Origin: Clostridia bacterium BRH_c25
GTDB taxonomy: Bacteria > Bacillota_A > Clostridia > Lutisporales > Lutisporaceae
Assembly: GCA_001515955.1 (NCBI GenBank)
Contig: LOES01000017.1
Coordinates: 1 to 11,065 of the forward strand
Length of the DNA: 11,065 bases
Reading direction: 5' to 3'
The notes below the pieces were generated by a model. That model was given only the letters and a program-made list of their open reading frames with translations. It was not told where the DNA came from and ran no database searches. Position numbers and translations under genes: made by a program. This document shows positions 10,621 through 11,065 of this stretch, one piece after another; position 1 is the stretch's first letter; each line of letters opens with the position of its first letter.

Positions 10621-10767
10621 GTTTCGCACTAAATCCATTACACAATGTGTCCTGTAATAGCATTCGGTTATAGCCGCAGGGCACAACATCAATGAAGTGC
10701 ATTATTAACATTTTGAATTGTCTAGGAATCAGTAATGTTAATAAGCACTAGTTCAATAGTGCGAAAC
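10621..10767. mobile_element. 147-bp foldback element, MITE-like
   Basis: The ends GTTTCGCACTA (10621-10631) and TAGTGCGAAAC (10757-10767) are perfect 11-bp inverted repeats. Inside, GTGCATTATTAACATT (about 10697-10712) pairs with AATGTTAATAAGCAC (10734-10748) with one bulged base. It has no coding capacity. I see no target duplication, so the boundaries may be slightly off, or it is a structured RNA and not a MITE. Confidence 0.6.
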
Positions 10768-10774
10768 GTTTTCC

Positions 10775-10840
10775 TTGATGTTATAAATCGCTTCTATTCT
10801 ATGTAATCTTCTTTGTGCGATTTATATAGTAACTTTGATG
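10775..10840. repeat. Small inverted repeat flanked by TTGATG direct repeats
   Basis: TATAAATCGC (10782-10791) and GCGATTTATA (10817-10826) pair perfectly around a 25-base loop. TTGATG occurs on both sides (10775-10780 and 10835-10840). It may be another tiny insertion with a 6-bp duplication or simply a terminator-like hairpin for the minus-strand gene at 10853. Confidence 0.4.
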
Positions 10841-10852
10841 CCTGCAATTAAA

Positions 10853-11065
10853 TTATATGCTGAAAAAGCTGACAAGAACCGGAAGGATAAAGGGCACGAG
10901 GAAGGTCAGGACCGTACCTGTTATCAGAGTAACAATACCCAGTTCAGCTCCGGTAAATTTGGTAATCGGAACCAGCATGGTATCCATATCTCCGGCAGCC
11001 CCACTGGCTATTGGACTGCCCGGGCTTATCCTTATCAAGAACGGAAGGCATAAAACAGTAAGGAA
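10853..11065 (-). CDS. C-terminal part of a membrane protein of unknown function (partial)
   Basis: The minus strand is open from the window edge to a TAA at 10855-10853, giving 70 residues. They contain a Gly/Pro-rich loop (ISPGSPIASGAAGDMDTMLVP) followed by a long hydrophobic stretch (LGIVTLITGTVLTFLVPFILPVLVSFF), which looks like the last one or two spans of a transporter or permease. A TTG 27 bases into the window could act as a start, but the frame clearly continues to the edge and the upstream residues (FLTVLCLPFLI) are also membrane-like, so the gene extends to the right. I do not recognise the family. Confidence 0.6.
   Translation of the reverse strand, partial: FLTVLCLPFLIRISPGSPIASGAAGDMDTMLVPITKFTGAELGIVTLITGTVLTFLVPFILPVLVSFFSI

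Noticed and set aside
10835..11053. 72-aa plus-strand ORF at the right edge
   Set aside because: It is antisense to a membrane-protein reading frame that has the expected hydrophobic pattern. The plus product is a polar, low-complexity chain without a family.

Overview
The window looks like an accessory, repeat-rich stretch of a low-to-medium GC Firmicutes chromosome, most likely class Clostridia. The evidence is AGGAGG-type ribosome binding sites, sigma-A promoters, two CBO0543-type membrane proteins of a family common in clostridia, and rho-independent terminators throughout. No species can be named from sequence alone.

Positions 1-4740 look like the right part of an integrative element. 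It starts inside an IS256-family transposase (C-terminus and right end only). A leftward pair follows: a 58-aa excisionase-like HTH protein and a 68-aa unknown protein, under a clear promoter with repeated operator-like sites. Next come a rightward polytopic membrane protein, a leftward and apparently intact tyrosine recombinase with a GTG start, and about 600 bp of strongly structured non-coding DNA. A lambda-like divergent control region follows, with three 17-bp GTTGA-N7-TCAAC operators, then a Cro/CI-type repressor and an unknown one-TM protein. The element ends at an orphan 3' half of tRNA-Arg(ACG), which still has a terminator behind it. This is what remains at the distal end when an element integrates into the anticodon loop of a tRNA gene, so the intact tRNA should lie to the left, outside the window.

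Positions 4741-7740 are a graveyard plus one live-looking module. There is a palindromic repeat with a MITE inserted in it, then an ATP-binding regulator whose N-terminus has been replaced by that repeat. A 78-aa N-terminal fragment that looks like a TOTE-type primase/helicase follows, then a minus-strand remnant of a second integrase with an internal deletion. After these comes an intact-looking Panacea (SocA-like) antitoxin overlapping a putative toxin gene, with its own terminator.

Positions 7741-11065 hold further copies of the palindromic repeat family and a membrane protein. A coiled-coil gene remnant is cut off at one repeat copy. Two tandem CBO0543-type membrane proteins lie on the minus strand, one of which appears to have lost its ATG start (now ATA). 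A 35-aa membrane peptide, a foldback MITE-like element and the C-terminus of a further membrane protein complete the region.

The most informative signals are the tRNA attachment scar, the three-operator switch, the palindrome family with compensatory base changes, the MITE whose removal restores a perfect 14-bp palindrome arm, the Panacea toxin-antitoxin pair, and the ATG-to-ATA start change.
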